In this document: piece by piece, positions 51,805 through 61,500 of the stretch | Position numbering within the stretch: position 1 is the stretch's first letter | Layout: each line of letters begins with the position of its first letter | The notes under the pieces: model-generated | Told to the model about the DNA's origin: nothing | What the model saw: only the letters and a program-made list of their open reading frames with translations | Databases searched by the model: none | Made by a program: the position numbers and the translations under genes | NCBI RefSeq assembly: GCF_901411515.1 | Contig: NZ_CABDUX010000002.1 | Coordinates: 1,550,001-1,614,000 of the forward strand | Source of the DNA: Raoultibacter phocaeensis | GTDB lineage: Bacteria > Actinomycetota > Coriobacteriia > Coriobacteriales > Eggerthellaceae | Reading direction: 5' to 3' | Length of the DNA stretch: 64,000 bases

Positions 51805-53316
51805 TTACGCTCCCGTAGGAGCAAGCTCGTCGGGATCGAGAACCGCTCCTTCGCAGCCGCCGTTCGCCGCAGCTTCACGCCGCGCGATCTCCTCTTTCGA
51901 GAAGCCCTTCCATGTGGGTTCGATGCCCCGTTTCTTATCTTTGGACTGCGAGATAAGGCCGGGCACGATGTAGGCGGCCCAACAGATGATCGCTCCCCAC
52001 AAGTTCACGCCAAGGAAGTTCGCGTACGTGCCGCCTCCGATGTTCATGAAACCGAGTGCGGCGGGTGCAAACGTATTCACGATGCCGAGCGCCATACCGA
52101 TCCAGAACGCGAGCTGGAAGCCCACCTTGGTGGGTTTGACTACGCCGTGCATGAGAAAGATCGGCCCCAAACCCATGATCATCGTGCCCGAAATGGTGGT
52201 AGCCGCGATGATATCGGCTCCCATGATCATGGGCAGGTTGCCCACGATGCCAAACACGATCATGAAGATGATACCGATGATGCGAGGGTTCATGTTCGGC
52301 ACGATGTTGAGAATACCCGGAAGGTCGCGCGCCGTGAGTTTGGCAAGCGAACTGAACGTCGAATCGAGCGTCGAGCCTGCCGTAGCTATCATAATGATGG
52401 CCATCAGGAAAAACGCAACGATGCCCAAACTCTGCGCCACCACCACCGGTGCGCTCGAGCCCGCAACGCTCATGTTGTTGAGGTACGCATGCACGCCGAT
52501 GAGCGAGAACAAGACGATTGCGACGAACCCGAGAAGGCCCGCCACGATGAACGATTTCAGCATGCTCTTCTCTTTGCAGATGAAACCGCGGTCGGTGAGC
52601 ACCGCATCGTGAAATCCGTACGAGAGGCACTGCAAGCCAGCACCCAAGATGAAGTCGACTCCGCCTTCGAGCGACCAGACGCCCGACACCACGTAATCGA
52701 CGGGGTTGTTCTGCGGCACGATCCACACGAGGACGGCGATGAGCAGCACGGCAAACAGTATCGCCTGCGCGACGTCGGTGATGATGGAGCCGCGCATACC
52801 GCCCCAGCAGCAGTAGCCCACCGTGATGGCGGTGAACAGAAGCGCTGCGATGATGAACGGCGCCGACCCTGAATCGCCGTAGTACGCGCCGACAACCGAC
52901 GTGTTCGACCACACTTCGTTGAACAAGCGGACGAGGATGGCCGCTGAGAAGCAGAACGCTGCGGCTATGCCGTAGTGCTTGGTCAGAAAACTCACGGTGC
53001 CCATTGCCCCGAACTTACGGCGCAAGCGATACAGAGCCCAGCCCGTCAGCGGAATGCACAGCCAGTACATGGCATATCCGATTCCGCCCACGATACCGAA
53101 GTTCGCACCCATGTTGGCCGCATTGGTAACCGACTTCGCGAAGATCCACGCGATAAAGATGGAAGCGGTGATCATCCACGGGTTCGCTGGGCGGCCTTTT
53201 TTATCTTCGCCTTTGAAGAATCCACCTAAACTGACGGTCTTCGGCGAAAGTAAGAACATGACGATGCCGTATACGACAAGAAAGCCCCAAAAGAAAATTC
53301 CCGTCGATGAATCCAT
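51805..53316 (-). CDS. sodium:solute symporter (SSS family)
   Basis: 503 aa from the ATG at 53316 (AAGGGG upstream); the open frame extends upstream through its promoter, so those residues are not real. About 13 TM segments with the SSS core (GGMRGSIITDVAQAILFAVLL; ATAGSTLDSTFSSLAKLTARD). Substrate unknown. The charged C-terminal tail (KDKKRGIEPTWKGFSKEEIA) is cytoplasmic. Monocistronic. Confidence 0.9.
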   Translation of the reverse strand: MDSSTGIFFWGFLVVYGIVMFLLSPKTVSLGGFFKGEDKKGRPANPWMITASIFIAWIFAKSVTNAANMGANFGIVGGIGYAMYWLCIPLTGWALYRLRRKFGAMGTVSFLTKHYGIAAAFCFSAAILVRLFNEVWSNTSVVGAYYGDSGSAPFIIAALLFTAITVGYCCWGGMRGSIITDVAQAILFAVLLIAVLVWIVPQNNPVDYVVSGVWSLEGGVDFILGAGLQCLSYGFHDAVLTDRGFICKEKSMLKSFIVAGLLGFVAIVLFSLIGVHAYLNNMSVAGSSAPVVVAQSLGIVAFFLMAIIMIATAGSTLDSTFSSLAKLTARDLPGILNIVPNMNPRIIGIIFMIVFGIVGNLPMIMGADIIAATTISGTMIMGLGPIFLMHGVVKPTKVGFQLAFWIGMALGIVNTFAPAALGFMNIGGGTYANFLGVNLWGAIICWAAYIVPGLISQSKDKKRGIEPTWKGFSKEEIARREAAANGGCEGAVLDPDELAPTGA

Positions 53317-53424
53317 GCCCACAGCCCCTTCCGATGAGAAACGACGCCTTTGAGCCATGGTCACTACATTCCGATACGCAGCGCAACGCCACGGCGAAAG
53401 GCAGTCATCATCGCTCACGCTTGG

Positions 53425-53460
53425 TATTGGATTATATCTATTATTTGATATTTGCCAATA
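53425..53460 (-). promoter_or_regulatory. SSS transporter promoter
   Basis: TTGGCA (53453-53458), 16-nt spacer, TATAAT (53431-53436) on the minus strand. TATTGG and CCAATA hexamers (53425-53430, 53455-53460) frame it symmetrically, possibly an operator. Confidence 0.7.
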
Positions 53461-53578
53461 AAAGACTATATCTTTTTCATTTCCAACATCGACTGAGAAG
53501 CCACGGCTTCGTATGGCCGACGCACCGAAAGCCGTCCTGCGCGTCCATCCGGAAACGCAGGATGCCACGATGGATGTG

Positions 53579-55591
53579 CTACGTCTGCACGAGCGTCCCG
53601 GTGCAGCTCGAGCCGAATCCGGCCGTACACGCGTAGCAGTGGTTGCCGAATAGGATCGAGCGGCCAAGCGGCCGGTTCGGATCGGCGGCGTAATCGAAGA
53701 TGCTGAGGTCGTGCCCATCTGCTTGCTGGCAAAGCCCTACGGCCTGGTTGAAGTCGCAGTCGTACATGCGACCGTCGTAGCCGACCGAGACCTGATGTCG
53801 GCACATCATGCTCGCGACCGATTCGGGATTGAACGCATCCATGAGCGTATCGAGGTATCCGTCGAATTGCCCCGTCGATACGAGGTGCGCCCCGTAGCGG
53901 CCGATCGGGTTGTTCGCAACGGCGAACAAGGTATCGAACGTAATGCCGAAATCGTCCGCAAGGCGGCGCTTGTACACGCGCTCAAGCTCTCCTTGCTCAG
54001 GAGGCAGAAGAGGCCATTGGGGATTGAACACGAGATCGAGCACGAGCCCGCTTCCCGCACCGTAGCCCCTCTCGTTCAGCCGCCGCAGCACCTCGAGCGA
54101 TCCGGAAAACGTATGCGCACCACGCTGCTTTTCCGATTGGGCGGCGTTGACGTTGGGAAGCGATGCAACCACCTCGATGCCGAGCTCGGCGTACCGATCG
54201 ACAAAGTGTTCGAAGCCGGGTTCGAGCAGGATGACGAGATTGCTCCTGACCATCACGCGCCCGATGCGGCGAGCAGCTTCGCCGATGAACCAGGCGAAGT
54301 CGGGGTTCATTTCGGGCGCACCGCCGGTGATATCGAGCGTCTCGATGCCGTGGGCCTCCATGACATCGAGAATCGCTTCCATGCAGCGTCTATCCATGAG
54401 TTCGGTTCGCGCAGGCCCCGCCTCAACGTGGCAGTGCGCGCAAGCGAGGTTGCACAGCTTTCCGATGTTCGCCTGAAGGATATCGAGGTGCGGTTCAGTA
54501 ACCAAATGGCTCTCGTCGAGTAAATCCTCGAAGTACATGAGACGGGCAAGCGCCAACTCAACGTCGTGCTCGGTCGCTTGCTCCCTCGGGCGCGCAGCTT
54601 TCTTGCGGTACGCGGCATCGACCGAAAAACCGCCGAGCAGCGCATCTTCGATATAATCGTCAGGGCCCGCCACGATTCTCTCGCGATACGAAATCGAGGC
54701 GGGGCTTGTATCCGACCAGAGATCGTCGAACCAGGAAACGTAGGCATCCTGATCATAGCGCAAAGGAACCGCATCGACGAACAGATCACCCGTCCGAGTA
54801 CCGAATACCGCCTCTTGTGCAGGCGTGATCGAGATACGCGTAACGATACCGAAATCCTGTCCGGAAAAATTGGGCAGCCCCGCCGCGCCGTTGTTGATGA
54901 CGATCCCGTCCGCCAGAACCATCGCCGCAGGCGAGCAGGTATGGGTCGTCGCGAAAACCTCGATGCCGGTTTTTCGAAGCCAGCGAGAAAGCTCGTCTTG
55001 CCTGATCGGATCTTGCAGCGATTCGCGCGAGCAGCCCCAACCGCCTATGAGCTTTTCGTCCCCATGCGTGATGCCGACCTTTCGACCCCCCACCGAAACG
55101 TTCAACGCAGGCAGTCGGCCCTGCAGAAGCTCGCGCAGATCGGGACGATGGAACAACGCCGTCGAAAGCATGTTATGAATGCGGTTCGAACGGCTCACGT
55201 CGTCATCGGGTGTGCACTCGGGATACGAGCAGCCGCATCCCACCCCGATATCGGTCTCGCGCCTCAACTCCGCCTCAACGTTGCCGACGAGAAGCGTGTG
55301 GCGGCTTGCCTTGCGTTCGATGGCCTCGAAGTTCTCGGCAGTCTTGTCGAACCAGTGCACGTCGCCGTTGAGCACCACGAGCACGTCGCCCGACTCAGCG
55401 CTCGCGAGCCTGTCAACGGCATCGAGAGCGTAGGGGTTGCCGTACAGGCCGCCCACCACGAACAGCGTATCGCACGAGCATGCGGGGTCGGCCGCAAAGA
55501 GATGCTCATCGAGCCGATAATCGACCGGGCACACCCTGCCGGCATCCTTGAAATTGCGCCGCTTTGCTCCCCTGGTCGAACAGCTGCTCAC
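53579..55591 (-). CDS. metallophosphoesterase / ArsS-type radical SAM fusion
   Basis: 670 aa, GTG start 5-6 nt after AAAGGAG. Residues ~38-250 are a calcineurin-like phosphoesterase with GDVHW, GNVE, THGDEK and TTHT motifs; the first metal motif is degenerate (GGLYGN where DxHGN is expected). Residues ~365-670 are a radical SAM enzyme with Cys380, 384 and 387 (CNLACAHC), a DITGGAPE glycine motif, and a C-terminal Cys-rich region (CDFNQAVG, CYACTAGFGSSCTG) matching ArsS, the arsenosugar-synthesis radical SAM (seleno)protein; the Sec position is Cys here. No other arsenic gene is close. Confidence 0.75.
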   Translation of the reverse strand: MSSCSTRGAKRRNFKDAGRVCPVDYRLDEHLFAADPACSCDTLFVVGGLYGNPYALDAVDRLASAESGDVLVVLNGDVHWFDKTAENFEAIERKASRHTLLVGNVEAELRRETDIGVGCGCSYPECTPDDDVSRSNRIHNMLSTALFHRPDLRELLQGRLPALNVSVGGRKVGITHGDEKLIGGWGCSRESLQDPIRQDELSRWLRKTGIEVFATTHTCSPAAMVLADGIVINNGAAGLPNFSGQDFGIVTRISITPAQEAVFGTRTGDLFVDAVPLRYDQDAYVSWFDDLWSDTSPASISYRERIVAGPDDYIEDALLGGFSVDAAYRKKAARPREQATEHDVELALARLMYFEDLLDESHLVTEPHLDILQANIGKLCNLACAHCHVEAGPARTELMDRRCMEAILDVMEAHGIETLDITGGAPEMNPDFAWFIGEAARRIGRVMVRSNLVILLEPGFEHFVDRYAELGIEVVASLPNVNAAQSEKQRGAHTFSGSLEVLRRLNERGYGAGSGLVLDLVFNPQWPLLPPEQGELERVYKRRLADDFGITFDTLFAVANNPIGRYGAHLVSTGQFDGYLDTLMDAFNPESVASMMCRHQVSVGYDGRMYDCDFNQAVGLCQQADGHDLSIFDYAADPNRPLGRSILFGNHCYACTAGFGSSCTGTLVQT

Positions 55592-55615
55592 AAGGTCTCC
55601 TTTTTACATCGACGA

Positions 55616-55646
55616 AACGGCTAGACCGGTTGTCGGTCCAGCCGTT
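55616..55646 (-). terminator. terminator hairpin between the disordered-protein and ArsS-like genes
   Basis: AACGGCTAGACCG (55616-55628) and CGGTCCAGCCGTT (55634-55646), 13-bp stem with one G-U, then TTTCGTC on the minus strand. It also spans the presumed transcript start of the next gene. Confidence 0.65.
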
Positions 55647-55651
55647 ATTAG

Positions 55652-55660
55652 ATTATAGCA
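55652..55660 (-). promoter_or_regulatory. extended -10 promoter of the ArsS-like gene
   Basis: TGC-TATAAT on the minus strand, 61 bp before the GTG start and directly upstream of the terminator-like hairpin. Confidence 0.5.
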
Positions 55661-55675
55661 AATAGTTGCGCTCGT

Positions 55676-57523
55676 CTATGCAAATCGCGAAGGATCCACG
55701 GCAACAAGGTGGCCGTCGGCATCCTGATACAAGCACAGGCTTCCCTTCTTGTTCGAGTAGACGTGCTTGAACCGGGCAAAGTCCTGTGTGATCTGCGCTT
55801 CCTGATATGCATCGGGACACTCGGGCGAAGAAGAACACTCGGCAGCCGTTTCGGTATCGACACTGCCCCCGTCGGAACGAGGCAGACCCGCATCAACCTC
55901 GACCGAGGTGCCGCCGCCGGCACTCGTGGAGTCGATAGCCGCATCGGATGCGTCCGGACGCGAAGCAGGTTCGGCACCCGGCAGCACTTCGTTTCCTATA
56001 GGTTCGGGAACAGGCGCGCACGAAGACGCTACGGGTTCCTGGACCTGCATCTCTTCTTGAGCAGGAAGGGGATGATCCTCGACCGGCTTGCCCATAGGTA
56101 TGCTGAACACCGCCGCATCGCGTCTGTCGCGGCGCTTCTGCTTATCGAGGCGGCGCTTCTTCTTGAGCACTCCCCTCGTTTCGATGATTGCATCGTCCTT
56201 GGATGCATGGCGGGGCGAGGGGGTTTGAGCCCGTTCGCATCCGGACTCGGATTGCCGCTCAGGCTGCGGCTCCGAGCGCGGCTCTTCGCTCGGTTCGGGC
56301 TGGGGATTCGATTCGGGCTTCGCTGGGGACTCCTGATCAGGTTCGGCTTGCTGCTGCTGTTGTTGCTCTCCCGCTCGAACTTCACACTCGGGCTGGACTT
56401 GGGACTGCGGTTGCTCTCCCGCTCGATCTTCTTTCTCTGGTTCGGCTTGAGCCTGCTGCTGTTCGCCTTGCGCCACCAGTGAATCGTAGAGCGCCTCGAG
56501 CGCCCTCAGCTCCGCCTCTGCATCGCTCAGCGATTCGAGCGGAAGTTCCGGCTCGATGGTCGGCAGATCGAGGTTGCGTATCCGGGGGATCTCGCCGGTA
56601 GGATCGTCCGACGAGGCGGCAGTCGGCTCGTCGCAAGCTTCGTGAACAGGCGAATCCTCACTTGAGCCATCTCCGGCGGCAGGCGCGCTCGGCTCGGGCC
56701 AATCCTTCGATTCGCGCAAAGACACAACCGCATAGTACAACCCCGAGCTATCCGGCGCATCGGCAAGGGTCCCGCCGTCTGGTTCGGATTCGTCGGAAAG
56801 CGCTTCAGTACGGGATTCGGGAGCTTCGGCAAAGACTTCGATGCGCGCATCGGCAACCGGTTCGCTCTCAAGCGATTCCCCCGACGCCGAGCTGGTCGCA
56901 GCAGAATCGGATGCCGCTTCGGGGACTCCTGCAATCTGACCCTGAACTGCGTCAAGGTCAGATGCAGCTCCGGATCGATCTGCGGCGGCGAACCATTCCG
57001 CCTCGGGCACTTCCGCACTCTCGGATCGAGCCGTGTCGACGGCAGGTTCGGGCACTTCTGCACCTTCGGATCGGGTCGCAGCGACAGCAGGCTCGGGCTC
57101 GGGTGACGGTACAGCCTCGGATCGGGTCGCAGCGACGGCAGGGTCGGGCTCGGGCTCAGGCGACGGCGCAGCTTCGACGGGCGCAGCCCCAACAGAAACG
57201 CCCTCCCCCGCCGACGGTATTTCCGCTGCCGTCGTTTCGCTGAGGTAGCGGTCGTGTTGCTGCATTTCGATTCCTGAGGGAATGACCTGTCCCGTCATAT
57301 CGTCGGCGGCAACGCCGAACTTGTCGAGCACCCACGAATTAGTACGGGCGATGGACTGCAGTTCGCGCGCCCACTCGTGGCGCTGCTCTTCGGTATGATC
57401 CTCTTGCAGCAGCTTTGCGATCTCCGTCACGCGGCTCCACGACATGGCATCGATGTCCTCTTTCATGGACACGAGCTTGTCGGCTCCGCGCATGATCTGC
57501 TGCTCTGTGCTCTTCCTAAACAC
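55676..57523 (-). CDS. long disordered acidic protein, unknown
   Basis: 615 aa from a GTG at 57523 (AAAGAGGG 6 nt upstream), overlapping the truA stop by 8 bp. Residues ~1-85 look folded and helical (AMSWSRVTEIAKLLQEDHTEEQ). Residues ~90-540 are Pro/Glu/Ala/Ser-rich with a 17-residue tandem unit (AVAATRSEAVPSPEPEP) and Gln tracts; a basic patch (KKKRRLDKQKRRDRRD) lies near residue 455. The last ~45 residues (FARFKHVYSNKKGSLCLYQD) look folded again. No family recognised; no signal peptide or TM. Confidence 0.75.
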   Translation of the reverse strand: MFRKSTEQQIMRGADKLVSMKEDIDAMSWSRVTEIAKLLQEDHTEEQRHEWARELQSIARTNSWVLDKFGVAADDMTGQVIPSGIEMQQHDRYLSETTAAEIPSAGEGVSVGAAPVEAAPSPEPEPDPAVAATRSEAVPSPEPEPAVAATRSEGAEVPEPAVDTARSESAEVPEAEWFAAADRSGAASDLDAVQGQIAGVPEAASDSAATSSASGESLESEPVADARIEVFAEAPESRTEALSDESEPDGGTLADAPDSSGLYYAVVSLRESKDWPEPSAPAAGDGSSEDSPVHEACDEPTAASSDDPTGEIPRIRNLDLPTIEPELPLESLSDAEAELRALEALYDSLVAQGEQQQAQAEPEKEDRAGEQPQSQVQPECEVRAGEQQQQQQAEPDQESPAKPESNPQPEPSEEPRSEPQPERQSESGCERAQTPSPRHASKDDAIIETRGVLKKKRRLDKQKRRDRRDAAVFSIPMGKPVEDHPLPAQEEMQVQEPVASSCAPVPEPIGNEVLPGAEPASRPDASDAAIDSTSAGGGTSVEVDAGLPRSDGGSVDTETAAECSSSPECPDAYQEAQITQDFARFKHVYSNKKGSLCLYQDADGHLVAVDPSRFA

Positions 57524-58334
57524 GATTACCCTCTTTCCGAAAAGACTGCTCGGCACAGCCGTAGTCAACGTGCCAGAAAACCAAGCCGCATGCCGGGGCG
57601 TTTTCCCCTGCCGCGCGACGATCGCACGCGTCGAGCACGCGCTTCACCCACAACGGATCGCGCTGCCCGATGCCCACCGACGCAAGCGTACCGACGATCG
57701 TGCGCACCATCGAATGGAGAAACGCGTTTCCGACGATTCTCACTGCGACGACGCGCTCCCCTAAAAGCTCTTCGCGACCGATGGTTATTTCTGAGACGTT
57801 TCTGCACGTCGGCTTGCCCTCGGCCGATGCCGCCAGACAAAAGCTCTTGAAGTCGTGCTCGCCGACAAGGAAGCGCGCTCCCTCGGCCATCGCCTCGATA
57901 TCGAGCGTTTTCTTCAGGTGCCACACGCGATCCGCAATGAGTACCGGCCGCTCTTTTCCCTCGTAGATGAAATATCGGTATTCGCGCGACACCGCGTCGA
58001 AGCGGGCCGAGAATCCGCGCGGGGCCTCCCACGCGCGCTTGACCGCCGCCCGCTCGTCGATAAGGGCGTTGAGTGATCGGATGAGCGTCGAAAGAGATCG
58101 TGCGCCGAACTCGTCTTCGTTCAGATCGAAGCTCGTCACCTGGCCGCGCGCATGAACGCCCGCATCGGTGCGCCCGGCGCACGTGGTTTCAACCTGCCGC
58201 TTGTACAAAAGCGAAAGCGCATCCTCCAAAGAACCCTGCACGGTAAGCTGCGCCGGCTGACGCGCGAACCCCGAAAACGGAGCCCCGTCGTAGGCAAGCT
58301 CAAGACATACAGTATGTTCCCTGTTTTTTTCCAT
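57516..58334 (-). CDS. truA: tRNA pseudouridine(38-40) synthase
   Basis: 272 aa. Catalytic Asp in GRTDAGVHARGQ, conserved YRYFIYEG and NAFLHSMVRTIVGTL. Modifies U38-U40 of tRNA anticodon arms. No ribosome site precedes the ATG; a TATACT box ends 8 nt upstream, so the message may be almost leaderless. Confidence 0.95.
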   Translation of the reverse strand: MEKNREHTVCLELAYDGAPFSGFARQPAQLTVQGSLEDALSLLYKRQVETTCAGRTDAGVHARGQVTSFDLNEDEFGARSLSTLIRSLNALIDERAAVKRAWEAPRGFSARFDAVSREYRYFIYEGKERPVLIADRVWHLKKTLDIEAMAEGARFLVGEHDFKSFCLAASAEGKPTCRNVSEITIGREELLGERVVAVRIVGNAFLHSMVRTIVGTLASVGIGQRDPLWVKRVLDACDRRAAGENAPACGLVFWHVDYGCAEQSFRKEGNRV

Positions 58335-58342
58335 ATCCGATC

Positions 58343-58348
58343 AGTATA
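58343..58348 (-). promoter_or_regulatory. possible -10 box of truA
   Basis: TATACT on the minus strand 8 nt before the truA ATG. No convincing -35; the dnaE terminator occupies that zone. Confidence 0.35.
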
Positions 58349-58355
58349 GAAGAAA

Positions 58356-58382
58356 CGGCTGCTCCGCACAGCAGAACAGCCG
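58356..58382 (-). terminator. dnaE terminator
   Basis: CGGCTGCTC/GAACAGCCG, 9-bp stem with one G-U, followed on the minus strand by TTTCTTCT. Confidence 0.65.
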
Positions 58383-58466
58383 AATCGTCAGCATTTCGTG
58401 ATAACCAGAGTGTCGTTTTGCCCGACAGTCGCCCAGACCGCCACCGCGCGCAAAAACGTGCCCAAC

Positions 58467-58556
58467 CGCAACGCCGAACCAGGAGCATCACCCAACCGCC
58501 CGTTCGACCCCCGCAATGCCGAACTGGGAGCATCGCTCAACTGCCCGTCCGACCTC
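58467..58556. repeat. two tandem 45-bp repeats
   Basis: Copy 1 begins CGCAACGCCGAACCAGGAGC (58467), copy 2 CGCAATGCCGAACTGGGAGC (58512); the 45-bp period holds across both with about eight differences. Non-coding, between dnaE and its terminator. Confidence 0.65.
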
Positions 58557-58570
58557 GCAGCGCATAGGGC

Positions 58571-61500
58571 TTACGAGGCCATCCACACCGGTTTTCCGAA
58601 CAGATCCTGAATTTCGGAGCGCATGACCTGGCTGCGCGCGTCTACGGTAACCGGCAGTTCAGCCCGGAATTTACGGCCGTCGGCTTGGCTGATGAAAAGC
58701 ACCACCCCATCGCGTCCAGGATACGATTTCAAGATGCGGTTTAAGCGCATCGACGTATTCTGGTCGAAGTCCGACGAGGCGATTTTCAACTCGAGGTGCG
58801 AAGGGCGCGCGTCGTCCTCGGAAAGCTCGATGACCTCCATCTCGTAGGCGATGAGCTGGTTGCCGCGGTCGCTGTGCTCGAACTTGCCCTTCACCTTCAC
58901 GATCGCGTCTTCCGTGAGCGCCTCGGCATTATCGTCGTACTTGAAGCAGATAGCGTCCACATGCCCCGTCGTATCCTCAAGCGTGAACGTAGCCATGCGC
59001 GTACCGCGCTTCGTCAGTTTGGTAGCCACCGTCGACACCATGCCCACAAACACCGCGTTCGCGATATCCTTCTCTCGCTCCGCAAGGTCGCCGAGCGAGA
59101 ACTTCGTCATACGCGAGAGAAGGCCCTCGTACGGACGCAGCGGGTGATCCGATACGTAGATCTTCAAGATCTCCTTCTCGTAGGCGAGCTTGGTGCGCTT
59201 GTCCCATTCGACGCCGTCGGGAGCAGGGATTTCCTCCTTGAACCCGGAATCATCGTCGTCGGCGAACAAATCGAACATGCTCACCTGGCCCATGTCGCGA
59301 TCTTTCTGGCGCTTCGAGGCCCCTTCGAGAAGCGGTGTCTCCTCGATGAAGTACATGAGCTGCTTGCGCGTGTAGCCCGTCGAATCGAACGCGCCGGCTT
59401 TGATAAGCGCCTCGAGCGTCTTGCGGTTGTAAGCCTTCGAATCCATACGGTTCACGAAATCGTGGAGCGAAGAGAACCTGCCGTTCTGCTCGCGCTCGCG
59501 GATGATCTCCTCGGCCACCTTCTCGCCCACGCCGCGCACGCCGGCAAGCCCGAAAACCACGCCTTCGTCGGTCGGCGTGAACTCAAGGTTCGACCTGTTG
59601 ATGTCGGGCGGCAGTACGGGAATACCCGAACGGTTGCAGCTGGCGATGTAGCGGATGAGGCGATCCGAGTTTCCCATGTACGATGAGAGCACAGCGGCCA
59701 TGAAGTCATGCGGGTAGCGCGCTTTGAGATACGCGGTGCGCATGACCAGGATGGCGTACGCAGCGGAATGGGACTTGTTGAACGCGTACTTAGCGAACTT
59801 CTCGGCATCCTCCCAGATTTGCTTCGCAATCTGAAGCGAATAGCCGTTCTCGACCGCGCCGTTGTTCCAGTCTTCCTGAAGCTGGCGCATGATGTCGAGC
59901 TTCTTCTTGCCCATTGCTTTACGCAGCTTGTCGGCCTTGCCAGCCGAGAACCCGCTCATCTCCATGGATATCTGCATGATCTGCTCTTGGTAAACCATCG
60001 TGCCGAAGGTCTCTTCCAAAAGCGGGCGCAGCCGATCGTCGTAGTAGTGGACCGGCGTCTTGCCCTGCGCCACTTTCACATAGTCGTCGACCATGCCCGA
60101 CTCGAGCGGGCCCGGGCGGTTGAGCGCGATCGAGGCGACGATGTCGGAGAAGCGCGTGGGGGGAAGCCGTGCGAACAGACTCACGTACAGCGCGCCCTCA
60201 ACCTGGAACAAGCCGTCCATATTGCCCGAGCGCATGAGCTCGAAGGCCTTCTCGTCGTCGATGGGTATCTCTTCGGGAACCACTTTCGTGCCGAAACGCG
60301 CCTCGATGTTGCGGCATGCGCGCGAGAGCACGCCCAAGGTGCGCAAACCCAAGAAGTCCATCTTGAGCAGGCCGAGTTCCGGCGTATAGTGGCCGTCGTA
60401 CTGCGTGATGATGCCGCCGCCCTTGGTGTCGCGCTTCATGGGAACGTGATCGGACATGGGATCGCGGCAGATGATCGTCGCGCAGGCGTGCACGCCCTCG
60501 CCGCGAACATGGCCCTCGATGGAAAGAGCCGCGTCGAGGACGGCTTTCACGTCCTCTTCGGTATCGTAGGCCTTCTTGAGGTCGGGATTCGTATCGAGCG
60601 CCTTGGCGATCGTGATACCGAGCTCGTCGCCGATGAGCTTCGCGATGCGGTCGCCCACACCGTAAGGGTAATCGAGTACGCGCGCGGCGTCACGCACGGC
60701 GTTTTTAGCCTGCAGCTTACCGAACGTGATAACGCCCGACACGTGGTCTTCGCCGTACACTTCCTTGATGTGCTCGATGACCTCGCCGCGACGCTCGTCT
60801 TCGAAGTCGACGTCGATATCGGGCATCTCCACGCGTTCGGGTGAAAGGAAGCGCTCGAACAGAAGGCCGTTTGAGAGCGGATCGAGGTCGGTGATGCCCA
60901 TGGCGTACGCCACGATGGCGCCTGCGGCCGATCCGCGGCCCGGGCCGACGCCGATGCCCTGGCTACGGGCCCACTCGATGTACTCCTGCACGATGAGGAA
61001 GTACGCCGGGAAGCCCTGCTGGATGATGATGCCGGCCTCGTAATCGGCACGCTCTTGCGCCTCCGGGGGGATAGGATCGCCGTAACGCTTGACGAGACCC
61101 TCCTGGATGCGCTTTTTGAAGTAGCTGTCCTCGGTTTCGCCTTCAGGCAGCGGGAAGCGCGGCAGGATGGAATCGCGCTCGAGCACGACATTGACCTTTT
61201 CGGCAAGTTCGACGGTGTTGTCGCACGCCTCGGGGAAATCCTTGAGGGCTTCGCGCATCTCCTCTTCGGTCTTCATATAGAACTGGTCGTTCTCGAACTT
61301 CATGCGGTTCGTATCGTTGACGGCAGAACCGGTGCCGATGCAGAGCATGATGTCCTGCGCGCGCGCATCTTCCTGCAGCAAATAATGGAAGTCGTTCGTA
61401 GCGATGGTTTTGAGACCTGCGGTCTGAGCGACTTTCGTGAGCTGATGGTTCAGTTCGGTCTGCGTGAGGCCTGCGTCGGTCACGATGCCTTGGTTCTGCA

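Noticed and set aside
53317-53718. N-terminal extension of the SSS symporter
   Set aside because: Covers the promoter at 53431-53458 and overlaps the end of the ArsS-like gene; ATG at 53316 is supported.
59708-60844. 378-aa plus-strand open frame opposite dnaE
   Set aside because: Antisense shadow of dnaE.
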